Shown piece by piece: positions 8,422-16,700 of a stretch of 32,931 nucleotides of DNA; positions within the stretch are counted from its first letter, which is position 1; every line of letters starts with the position of its first letter. A program made the position numbers and the translations under genes. Below the pieces are notes generated by a model that saw only the letters and a list, made by a program, of their open reading frames with translations, searched no databases and was not told the origin of the DNA. Source of the DNA: an uncultured Pseudoxanthomonas sp. (GTDB taxonomy: Bacteria; Pseudomonadota; Gammaproteobacteria; Xanthomonadales; Xanthomonadaceae); assembly GCA_946886405.1 (NCBI GenBank), contig CAMPIO010000037.1, positions 1-32,931 on the forward strand. Reading direction: 5' to 3'.

Positions 8422-10134
8422 ATGACTGCACTCCGCATTTTTTCCCCCCGTAGCCTGCTGGGCCTCTTCCTGGTCCCGCTGGGCCTGATGGCGTCCACCG
8501 CCCAGGCCCAGTCATTGGGCGTCTGCAACTCCTTCTATACCTCCGGCTTCACCCTCGCCGAGGGCAAGGTCAATCCCTCCATGCCGGCGCTGTCCAAGCC
8601 CGCGAAGGGCGCCCTGCTGAAGGAGCCGAACTTCAACACCTGCCTGGTCCGTGCCACCGACCACGCGCCAGAGGCGCCGAGCACCTTCGCCCGCAACGAC
8701 TATTCGCGCCGGCAGGCATTCAACGCCGACAACACCTATTTCATCGTCTATTCGAACGATGGCTGGTGGCACCTCTACAACGCCAACACCCTGGCGCACC
8801 TCCGTGCACTGTCGCCGAAGGTGGCCAACGCCAACGTGTCTTCGGCCTACCACTTGGCCGGTGATGCCGAACCTCAGTGGCACCCCACCGATCCCAACAT
8901 CCTGTACTACCTGCCCACCAATGGCGGCACCACGCTGCTGTCGCTGGACGTGCGCACCAACACGCACACGGTGGCGGCGGACTTCAAGGGCAAGCTGCCG
9001 TCGTGGGCGTCCACGGCTGCGCACATCTGGACCAAGTCGGAAGGTTCACCGTCGGCCGATGGCCGTTACTGGGGCTTCCAGGTCGAGAACACCAACTTCG
9101 GTCTGCTGGGCTACATGGTGTGGGACCTGCAGCAGAACCGCCTGGTGGGCAGCCGCCAGGACAGCGATCGTCCCGACCATTCCAGCATGTCCGCCTCCGG
9201 TCGCTGGTACGTGACGTCGTCCGACAGCACGGGTACCTGGGCGTGGTCGCCCGATTTCACCCAGAAGAAGAAGCTGCACGCCAAGAGCGAGCACTCCGAC
9301 ATGGCGCTCGGACCGAACGGCCAGGACTACTACGTGTCGGTCGACTACCAGAGCTCGGCGGGCGACGTGTTCTACACCGACGTCGACGCCTGCCCGGCCG
9401 TGGCCGCCAGCGCCACGACGGCCCCAGTGTGCCCGCGCACGGTGCTGTTCCCCAGCTACGCCAACGGCGCCACCACCGCGATGCATTTCTCCGGCAAGGG
9501 CTTCAAGAAGCCGGGCTGGATGGTGTGGAGCACCTACGCGACCGGTGTGGCCCGCGACGGCAGCTGGCCGTGGTTCACCAACAAGATCTACGCGGTGGAG
9601 CTGAAGGCCAGCCCGCGCGTGTATGCGCTGGGCTACACGCGCCGCGCCGAGTCGGCCGGCGGTTACTGGTCGGAGCCGCATGCCTCGGTGAGCCGCGACT
9701 TCACCCGGATCGCGTTCAACAGCAACTGGGCCGTCAACGACGCCAACAACATCGACACGTACATCATCCACATCCCGCAGTCCGCGCTGCCCGGTGGCAC
9801 CACCACGCCTCCGCCGACGGGTGGACGGGTCACCGGCGGCACCCTGCCCCCGCTGACCAATTCGGCCACCACGGCGGGCAGCCAGCCGGTGTCAGCCGGT
9901 ACGGCGCCGGCAGTGACGGGTGGCACCCCCCCCTCGTCGCCCCCGGCGTCGGGTGAGGTCGGCACGGGCGACACGACCAGTGTCGCGTCGCGTGCCGCGC
10001 GGAGCGTCAAGGCCAATGCGCGCCGTGCGATGTCGTCATTGCGGCGCAGCAGCCCCCGGCTGACCAGCGCCCTGCTGTCGCTGCCGCTGGTCTACTGGGC
10101 CGACCAGCAGTGGGAGCTCGACGCGCAGAAGTGA
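8422..10134 (+). CDS. Secreted protein of unknown function, probable beta-propeller
   Basis: The product has 570 residues. The ATG is preceded by AGGAG at 9 nt. A signal peptide is clear: basic start, hydrophobic core LLGLFLVPLGLMAS and a likely cleavage after AQA (residue about 29). The mature part has repeated blade-like units with aromatic and Gly/Asp turns (FNADNTYFIVYSNDGWWHLY, QWHPTDPNILYYLP, PSADGRYWGF, SMSASGRWYVTSSD, HSDMALGPNGQDYY, PHASVSRDFTRIAFNSNW), the pattern of TolB/lyase-like propellers. I do not recognise a catalytic signature. From about residue 470 there is a Pro/Thr/Gly-rich low-complexity stretch, then a basic segment and a short hydrophobic tail (ALLSLPLVYW) ending in DAQK. 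It is not a PEP-CTERM sorting signal. The gene sits opposite to and between the two halves of the NRPS system. A polysaccharide-binding or polysaccharide-degrading role is only a guess. Confidence 0.85.
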   Translation: MTALRIFSPRSLLGLFLVPLGLMASTAQAQSLGVCNSFYTSGFTLAEGKVNPSMPALSKPAKGALLKEPNFNTCLVRATDHAPEAPSTFARNDYSRRQAFNADNTYFIVYSNDGWWHLYNANTLAHLRALSPKVANANVSSAYHLAGDAEPQWHPTDPNILYYLPTNGGTTLLSLDVRTNTHTVAADFKGKLPSWASTAAHIWTKSEGSPSADGRYWGFQVENTNFGLLGYMVWDLQQNRLVGSRQDSDRPDHSSMSASGRWYVTSSDSTGTWAWSPDFTQKKKLHAKSEHSDMALGPNGQDYYVSVDYQSSAGDVFYTDVDACPAVAASATTAPVCPRTVLFPSYANGATTAMHFSGKGFKKPGWMVWSTYATGVARDGSWPWFTNKIYAVELKASPRVYALGYTRRAESAGGYWSEPHASVSRDFTRIAFNSNWAVNDANNIDTYIIHIPQSALPGGTTTPPPTGGRVTGGTLPPLTNSATTAGSQPVSAGTAPAVTGGTPPSSPPASGEVGTGDTTSVASRAARSVKANARRAMSSLRRSSPRLTSALLSLPLVYWADQQWELDAQK

Positions 10135-10167
10135 GTCAGCCCTGCGCGCCTGTGGCGCGGCATGACG

Positions 10168-10205
10168 AGGCCGGAGGAACCCTGCGTTCCCCGGCCTTTT
10201 TGTTT
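10168..10205 (+). terminator. Rho-independent terminator after the secreted-protein gene
   Basis: The stem GGCCGG-A-GGAAC pairs with GTTCC-CCGGCC (one bulged A) around a CCTGC loop and is followed by TTTTTGTTTT. It begins about 34 bp after the stop at 10134 and ends just before the convergent gene whose stop is at 10217. Confidence 0.85.
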
Positions 10206-10216
10206 TCCACGCTTCC

Positions 10217-11995
10217 TCACAGATACCACGGCCAGAGCGACGCCCCCCACAGCAACCCCAGCCGCGACTGCTGCATCACGTGCTCGACACGGCCGGACAG
10301 CCGCGGCGACCTGGCGGCGGGATCATCGGTGACGGGCATGCGCTTCGCTGCGTCGGGCGGCACGCCATGGGCGTCAAGTACCTGCCGCTGCCCGGCGGCA
10401 TTGAAGGTGTGGCACCCATCGTGGTCCGGCGCCCAGGTGGAATCCAGTTGCGACACGCGCCGCTCGTGGTAGTGCTCCGGATCGAGTTCGACGATTTCGT
10501 TGAACACCACCGCCGCGCCGTACACCGGTGCGCAGCACTGCGCGGGACGATAGAGGCGTCCGCCGTGGCGGAACACCTGGCCTGCCGGACGCGCACGGCG
10601 CACGTCCGCGACCAGCGGGTTGGCGGGATGCGGACGGTAAGGGCCTTCGAGTGTTTCAGCGACGAACAGGAACAGTTCGTCGGACGGATTGCCGCCACTC
10701 TCGGAAACATTGCCGAACAGGTACCAGTGCCCGTCATGGTGGTACAGCGTGGGGTCCACACAGGCGCAGCCATCAAGCAGATCGCATACGCGCGTCCAGC
10801 CCCGCGGAAACTCCGTGGTGCGGTACAGGCTGACGCGGTCCGCCTCGTAGGATTCCACCGTCATGTACCACGCGCCCTCCCAGCGGAATACCTGCGGGTA
10901 GGACAGATGGAAGGGTTCGTCCAATACGGTACCGAGATTGACCGCCGTCCCGTCCTCGCGGATCTCCAGGCACGCGATCACGCCCTGGTTGCGTGCATCG
11001 ACGAACTCCTCGACGAACAACAGGCAACGCCCATCGTCGTCGACCAGGAAAGGATCCGCCCAGTAGTCCTTGCCCGGCGCCACCAGCGCACGCGATGCGC
11101 CGATGCGCGGTGCCTCCGGCTGCAGCGTGTGGGCGCGGTCGGGCATCAGTACGTACCACGGCTGATGCGTGGCACGGCGCCGTGCGCGGGATTGCAGGAG
11201 CAGGCGCAGGGCGATCCATGCCGCGTGCACGCACATGCCCATGTTCCAGAGGATCGGCGCCGGTCCCACCTGCAGACGTGCCACCGCAGGTGCGCCTGTC
11301 TCCGGCAAGTTGCGGATGGCACGCAGCAGCAGGGCGGGCAACTTGAGGAACGCCATGTCGCGATGCTGGCTGAAGGACACGGCACGCGTCGCCCCCCAGC
11401 TGCCGGCCAGCACCTCGGGCGGCGTAGCACCGTCCTTGAACAGCTCCAGCGTGATCGGCGTGGCGTCACGCCCTTCAAGGATCGGTGAAAGCAACGCCGC
11501 GCCCGCGCGCACCGGATCCCGCAGGTCGCCGTCAAGCAACCAGCAACCGTGCGTCGCCACCTCAGCGAATGCACGGCCCCACTCGGCCGGTCCCAGGCAC
11601 AGGACCAGATCCGGGCGCAGCGCGGCCAGGCGATCGCGGATCGCTTCACGCTCGCGCAGAACGGGTGGGTCTCCCGTCGCGGGAACACGCAGGTCCGCAG
11701 GCAGTTCCCCGGTGGTCAATGGGCCTTCCATCGGCCGTCCGCGCATGCGCAGGAAAAGGCGGAGCAGCGTGCGCTCCAGCCACAGGAACGGGAAAAGGCC
11801 GAGGGGAAGGTGGCGTGGCGACGGCTCCGGGCGCGCCTCGGCGTGCAGGGCCAGCAACGCGATGTCGTCGTGATCGCGCGACAGTTCAAACGCACAGGCC
11901 AGCCAGCGCGGTACGCGCGCGGGCCCGACGAATACGACGCGCAACGGCCGCTCCCGTCGGCGGGCGTACAGCGGCGTACGCGGACGCGTCGTCAT
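10217..11995 (-). CDS. Formyltransferase-like / GH43-like propeller fusion protein (GINT1-type C-terminus)
   Basis: The product has 592 residues. The N-terminal third (about 18-215) has the look of a formyltransferase/Rossmann-like domain: RVVFVGPARVPRWL start, RPDLVLCLGPAEWG, and a GCWLLDGDLRDP stretch. The C-terminal half (about 285-545) is a five-bladed, GH43-like propeller of the type found in plant glucosamine inositolphosphorylceramide transferase: KDYWADPFLVDDDGRCLLFV, PFHLSYPQVF, DPTLYHHDGHWYLFGN and AGQVFRHGGRLYRPAQCC. Bacterial proteins with this pairing occur in polysaccharide loci and have no established reaction; transfer or formylation of an amino sugar is plausible. The ATG overlaps the stop of the hydrolase gene upstream (ATGA), showing translational coupling to the biosynthetic operon, of which this is the last gene. 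There is no signal peptide or convincing membrane helix, so it should be cytoplasmic. Confidence 0.75.
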   Translation of the reverse strand: MTTRPRTPLYARRRERPLRVVFVGPARVPRWLACAFELSRDHDDIALLALHAEARPEPSPRHLPLGLFPFLWLERTLLRLFLRMRGRPMEGPLTTGELPADLRVPATGDPPVLREREAIRDRLAALRPDLVLCLGPAEWGRAFAEVATHGCWLLDGDLRDPVRAGAALLSPILEGRDATPITLELFKDGATPPEVLAGSWGATRAVSFSQHRDMAFLKLPALLLRAIRNLPETGAPAVARLQVGPAPILWNMGMCVHAAWIALRLLLQSRARRRATHQPWYVLMPDRAHTLQPEAPRIGASRALVAPGKDYWADPFLVDDDGRCLLFVEEFVDARNQGVIACLEIREDGTAVNLGTVLDEPFHLSYPQVFRWEGAWYMTVESYEADRVSLYRTTEFPRGWTRVCDLLDGCACVDPTLYHHDGHWYLFGNVSESGGNPSDELFLFVAETLEGPYRPHPANPLVADVRRARPAGQVFRHGGRLYRPAQCCAPVYGAAVVFNEIVELDPEHYHERRVSQLDSTWAPDHDGCHTFNAAGQRQVLDAHGVPPDAAKRMPVTDDPAARSPRLSGRVEHVMQQSRLGLLWGASLWPWYL

Positions 11996-12771
11996 GCCGC
12001 CACCGCCCAGTCGCGTACCTGCGCGAGCACGTCGTCGCGGTGCGACGGCGACAGGATCAGGTGGTCGATCTCGGGCCTGAACGCCACGCGCAGCTGCGGG
12101 TGATGGCGATGGGCGCCGAAGGTGGCATCCAGTTGCCGTGCGTGGAGCAGGTAATACGAAATGCCGCCGGTGTAGAGCGCGAATATCCTGACGCCGCGTT
12201 CGAGCAACTGCCCCAGCTCATCCAGGAACTCGCCATGCACAGGCCAGTCGCGGTAGTCGAGCAGACCCGGCGCGTGCTCCGGCCGGGACCGGAAGAAGCG
12301 CGACAACATGCCGAACCAGCGTGTCGGCGCGCGCGACATCAGCAATCCCACTTGTCCCACCCGGAACCATGCGTTCTGCACGGCCAGGCCATCGAGCAGC
12401 CAAAGACCGTCCACGCGCGGGTCTCGCACCGCCGTACGCCAGCCGAGATCGGCCGCGCTGCAGATGCCGCCGACGGTGAAGCGATCATTGCCGGTCGCAG
12501 CCTGCGCGGCATCCATCGCTTCCCGCACGGCCTCGGCCTTGCCGGGATGCGAGCCCGCAGGCGCATCACCCACCATCGGCAGATCGAAGCGCAACACGTC
12601 ATACCCTTCCGCTGCCAGCGTGCGCGCCAACCGGACATGCAGCCGGAATGGTCCCATGCGATGGATCAGGCCGGCATTGAACAGGACGAACGTCTGCCCG
12701 CGACGCGTCCCCTGCGCACGGGTCAGCAGGCCGAACGCCTTGCCGCCATCCAGCGGAATCACATCATCCAT
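11992..12771 (-). CDS. Alpha/beta-hydrolase-fold protein, exosortase-A hydrolase-1-like
   Basis: The protein has 259 residues from the ATG at 12771; a GTG at 12777 would add two residues, and a GGAG fits either start (10 or 4 nt away). The fold is shown by FVLFNAGLIHRMGPFRLHVR (oxyanion-side loop), DVLRFDLPMVGDAPAG, the nucleophile-elbow region VGGICSAADLG, and a late His in EIDHLILSPSH. At the elbow the usual Ser is replaced by Cys (G-I-C-S-A). The exosortase-A-associated hydrolase 1 family, as I recall it, carries a similar Gly-x-Cys elbow, so Cys may be the nucleophile, as in dienelactone hydrolases. The gene overlaps the preceding hydrolase and following formyltransferase-like genes by a few bases. 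Its substrate may be an ester or thioester intermediate of the carrier-bound product; this is inference. Confidence 0.8.
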   Translation of the reverse strand: MDDVIPLDGGKAFGLLTRAQGTRRGQTFVLFNAGLIHRMGPFRLHVRLARTLAAEGYDVLRFDLPMVGDAPAGSHPGKAEAVREAMDAAQAATGNDRFTVGGICSAADLGWRTAVRDPRVDGLWLLDGLAVQNAWFRVGQVGLLMSRAPTRWFGMLSRFFRSRPEHAPGLLDYRDWPVHGEFLDELGQLLERGVRIFALYTGGISYYLLHARQLDATFGAHRHHPQLRVAFRPEIDHLILSPSHRDDVLAQVRDWAVAA

Positions 12772-13555
12772 GCGCACGTCGCTCCGGCTGCCACTGCGTC
12801 ACCTGTTCAAGGACATCCTGGAGCCCACCCAGGGGAATGAGGCCATCGAGATCGATTTCGGTGGTCCATCGCTGCAAGGCGTCGGGCAGCACGAAGCGGG
12901 CGTCCGCGTGGATCGGTCCTTCACCGCCGGCCGCTGTGTCGAACAGCGCCACCGGCACGCCCGGATCGCCGTCCAGGCGCAGCGCCTGCATCTGCGCCGG
13001 GAAGCGGGAAGGCAACCGATACCCCATCAGATCGTCGGGGTTCCCTGGCGCCGCCGCGCGTGCACGGGGATAACGCAGCCGCGAATTGCGTTCGCTCGCA
13101 TGCCGTTCGCGCAAGGTCTCGACATAGCGCGCTCCATCGACGACGGGTTGCCAGAGCCAGAGTGCCGCCGCACCGAGAGACGCCGCTTGCCGCCATGCGA
13201 ACAACGCTGACGCCCGCGTGGCCATGAGGTACAACGGCGCGCCAGGCGCGACGCTGCGCGCGGCTGCAGCGGCCAGTACCAGGTCGCGCGACGCACCCTC
13301 GGGATCGAACGCGGACTCGTCGCCTTCCGAATCGCCGGTCCCGAAATAATCGAAACGCACGCACGCCATGCCGCGGTCCGCGATCATCCCGGCCAGCTGC
13401 GAGAAGAAGCGGTAGCTGCGCATGTGTTCATGCAACAGCGGCGGGCACATCAGCACGACGGCATCCGCGCGCTCCTTGCGCGGCAGATGACGGACGCAGA
13501 ACAGGCGCCGGTCGTCCACGCCGAAGAAGCCCGGCGCCATCACGGTGGCGTCCAT
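12764..13555 (-). CDS. Alpha/beta-hydrolase-fold protein, exosortase-A hydrolase-2-like
   Basis: The protein has 263 residues from the ATG at 13555, about 145 bp after the end of the two-module NRPS gene. The frame stays open further upstream, so a GTG start cannot be excluded. Fold motifs include VVLMCPPLLHEHMRSYRFF (strand plus oxyanion loop), CVRFDYFGTGDSEGD (the conserved FD-x-x-G-x-G-x-S/D loop) and a lid region after residue 140. The expected G-x-S-x-G elbow reads LMATRASALFA, without a Ser in the nucleophile position, as I recall for the exosortase-A-associated hydrolase 2 family. It may be catalytically altered or non-enzymatic. Its end overlaps the start of the hydrolase-1-like gene. 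The pair resembles the two hydrolases found together in XrtA exopolysaccharide clusters. Confidence 0.75.
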   Translation of the reverse strand: MDATVMAPGFFGVDDRRLFCVRHLPRKERADAVVLMCPPLLHEHMRSYRFFSQLAGMIADRGMACVRFDYFGTGDSEGDESAFDPEGASRDLVLAAAAARSVAPGAPLYLMATRASALFAWRQAASLGAAALWLWQPVVDGARYVETLRERHASERNSRLRYPRARAAAPGNPDDLMGYRLPSRFPAQMQALRLDGDPGVPVALFDTAAGGEGPIHADARFVLPDALQRWTTEIDLDGLIPLGGLQDVLEQVTQWQPERRAHG

Positions 13556-13700
13556 CGCCGGCACACGCCGCACCTCGCCCGGTGCACGCAGCCTCCGCAC
13601 ACTCCCGCCCTCGCCCGACGTATTCCGCTCAAACGCGCGCTCCTCCCCTGCATCGGCGCCTGCCGGGCGTCCATCTGGCGCCCGGACCTCTCCCGCCACG

Positions 13701-16700
13701 CTAGCGGCCACGGGCCGCACTCCCACGCCGCAACCAGTTCGCCATCCGGCGGAACACACCGACAGGCGGCGCATCGGCCACCCCGTCGGCACGATCGCCT
13801 GCCGACGATGGCAGTTGTTCCGCCGCCTGTGCAAGGGTCTGGGTTGCCAGCTCCAGGATCCGCAGCCGCACGCCGGTGTCGCGCGCGACCCGATTGGCCA
13901 TCTGCACGGCCAGCATGGAATGCCCGCCCACCTCGAAGAAATTGTCGCCCGCGTCCACCGGCACGCCGAGCATCTCGCCCCAGACCTGCGCGAGGTACGC
14001 GTGGCGCGGATCATCGAAACGCACGGGCTCGCCCGGCACGTCCTGCGCGGTCGACACGGCCGGAGCCGGCAACCTGCCCCGGTCCAACTTGCCGTTCGGC
14101 AGCAGCGGAATCGCCGGCAGCCGCACGATGTGCTGCGGCACCATGTAGCGCGGCAGTGCATCACGCAACGCCGCCAGCAGGCGCGGTTCGTCCGCCTCGC
14201 CCCCGGCGTCCATCACCACATAGGCCACCAGCCGCACGTCGCCCGGCACGTCTTCGCGCACGATGGTCACCGCGCGCTGCACATCCGACTGCCGGGCCAG
14301 CACGTGTTCGATCTCGCCCAGTTCGATGCGATGGCCGCGCACCTTCACCTGGAAGTCCAGCCGTCCCTGATGCTCGAGCACGCCATCGGTGCGCCAGCGC
14401 CCGCGGTCGCCGGTGCGATAGAGGCGAGCGCCGGAGGTGTTCCCGCCGGACACCAGGTGATCGGGGATGAAGCGATCCGCCGTGAGTTCCGGCCGATCCA
14501 GATAACCCTGCGTGACGCCGGCGCCACCGATGTGGATCTCGCCCGATACACCGGGCGGGCAGAGTGCACCGCGCGCGTCCAGCACCCACACGGTCGTATT
14601 GGCGATGGGGCGTCCGATGTGGATGTCCGGTGTGCGGCCGTCTTCGCCGGGCAGGATGCGCGTGCAGGTCGACCACACCGTCGTCTCGGTCGGGCCGTAC
14701 ATGTTCCACAACGCCACACCGCACCCGAGCAGGTCCATCGCAAGATCCGGCGGCAGCGGTTCGCCACCGCACAACGCCTTGAACGCACCGTCCGCCTTCC
14801 AGTCGACATCCCTCAGCATGCGCCACGTCGACGGCGTGGCCTGCATCACCGTCGCCTTCGATGTGCGCAGGAGGTGCGCGAGCGCATCGCCATCGATGGC
14901 CTGCTCGCGGCTGGCGACGACAACGTGAGCGCCCACCGCCAACGGCACGAACAACTCGAGCACGGCGATGTCGAACGACGTGGTCGTCACCGCCACCAGG
15001 CGGTCGCTTGCCGACATGCCGGGCTCCTTCACCATGCCGGCAAGGAAATTCACCACGGCGCCGTGCGGAACACGGACGCCCTTCGGCTTGCCGGTGGAAC
15101 CGGAGGTGTAGATGACGTAGGCCGTCGTATCCTGCCCGCCGATGGTGGCGTCATGGACCGCCGGCACGCGAGGTGCCGACGCGATCGCCTCGGCGTCGGC
15201 ATCCAGGCGAAGCAGATGCGTCACGGGCAGGTCCAGCGGCACCGCGAGATCGCCTTCGCTCACCACCAGGCGCAGGCCCGCGTCTTCGACCATGAAGCGC
15301 AGCCGGTCCGGCGGGTACGCCGGATCGAGCGGCACGTACGCCGCGCCGGTCCGCCACACCGCCAGCATCGCCGCCACCAGGTCGGCGTGGCGGTCGAGGC
15401 AGATCCCCACCCGGTCGCCGGCGCGCACGCCGCGCCGCACCAGCTCGTCGCCGATGCGGGCACTGCGTTCGTGCAACGCGCGGTAAGTCACCTCGTTGCC
15501 CTCGCAGGACACGGCGATCGCGTCGGGCGTGCGCAGGGCCTGTGCGTGCAGCAGCGCATGCGCGGTGCGCTCGGCAGGCAAGGCCACGGCGGTCGAGTTC
15601 CACTGTCCCAGTTTGGCGGCATCATCGGCGCCGACGATCGGCAGCGATCCTATGGTCGACTCGGGCTGGCTTGCGATGGCGTCCAGCAACGTGCCGAAGC
15701 GGTAGCCGATGGCGCGTGCGCCTTCCGGTGTCAGGATGTCGGCGTTGTAGCCCAGTGCGCCCGACAGGCCCGTCGGATGCTCGAGGAACCAGATGCCCAG
15801 GTCATGCGCCATGCCCTTCTGGAACATCAGCAGGTGTTCGTGGCGCAGTCCGCCCCACTGGAGATTGCGCGCGCGCACGTCCTGGAACGAGAACAGCGCC
15901 TGGTAGATCGGCGAGCGACTGGGATCGCGCGCGACTTTCAGTTCCTGCATCAGATGTTCGAACGGCACGTCGGGATGGTCCAGCGCTTCGACCAGGCCGG
16001 CCTTGACCTCTTCCACCAGCGCCAGGAACGGCATCGCCGGATCCAACCGCCTGCGCAGCGGCAGCACGTTGACGAAGAAGCCCATCACCTTCTCCAGCGC
16101 ATCGCTGGGCCGGTTGCGGAACGGCATGCCGACGACAAGGTCGTCCTGCCCGCTCAGGCGATGCAGCAGCACGTAGTACGCCGCCAGCAGGGTCATGAAC
16201 AAGGTGGCGCCGACGCGCCCGCCCACCTGGCGCAATGCATCCGTCGTGGCGGCGTCCACATGCACCCAGTCGGTGCCACCGATCCCGCTGGCGCGCGCCG
16301 GCCGCGGTTTGTCTTCGGGCAGATGCAGCGGTTCACCACTGCCGGCCAGGTGCGTGGTCCAGTACGTCACCTGCTGCTGCAGCGCATCGCCTTCCAGTCG
16401 CTGGCGATGCCAGGCGGCGAAGTCGCCGTAGCTCGTCTCCAGTTCCGGGAGCGGCGAGGCCTGTCCGTTGGCGAAGGCCTCGTACAGGGCCGACATCTCC
16501 GCGTAGAAAATGTCGAACGACCACCCGTCCCAGATGACGTGGTGGGTCATGAAGTACAGAACGTGGTCGTCTTCGGCGAGTTTGAACAGCGCCACGCGGA
16601 ACAGCGGGCCCTGGTCCAGCACGAACGGCTGTGCGGTCCGCGCTTCCAGATCGGCCATCAGCGTGGCCATGCGCTGCGGTTCCGGCAGGTGCGTCAGGTC

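Noticed and set aside
9790..10134. PEP-CTERM or other known sorting signal at the end of the secreted protein
   Set aside because: No Pro-Glu-Pro motif is followed by a helix and Arg cluster; the basic segment comes before the short hydrophobic stretch, the wrong order for known sorting signals.
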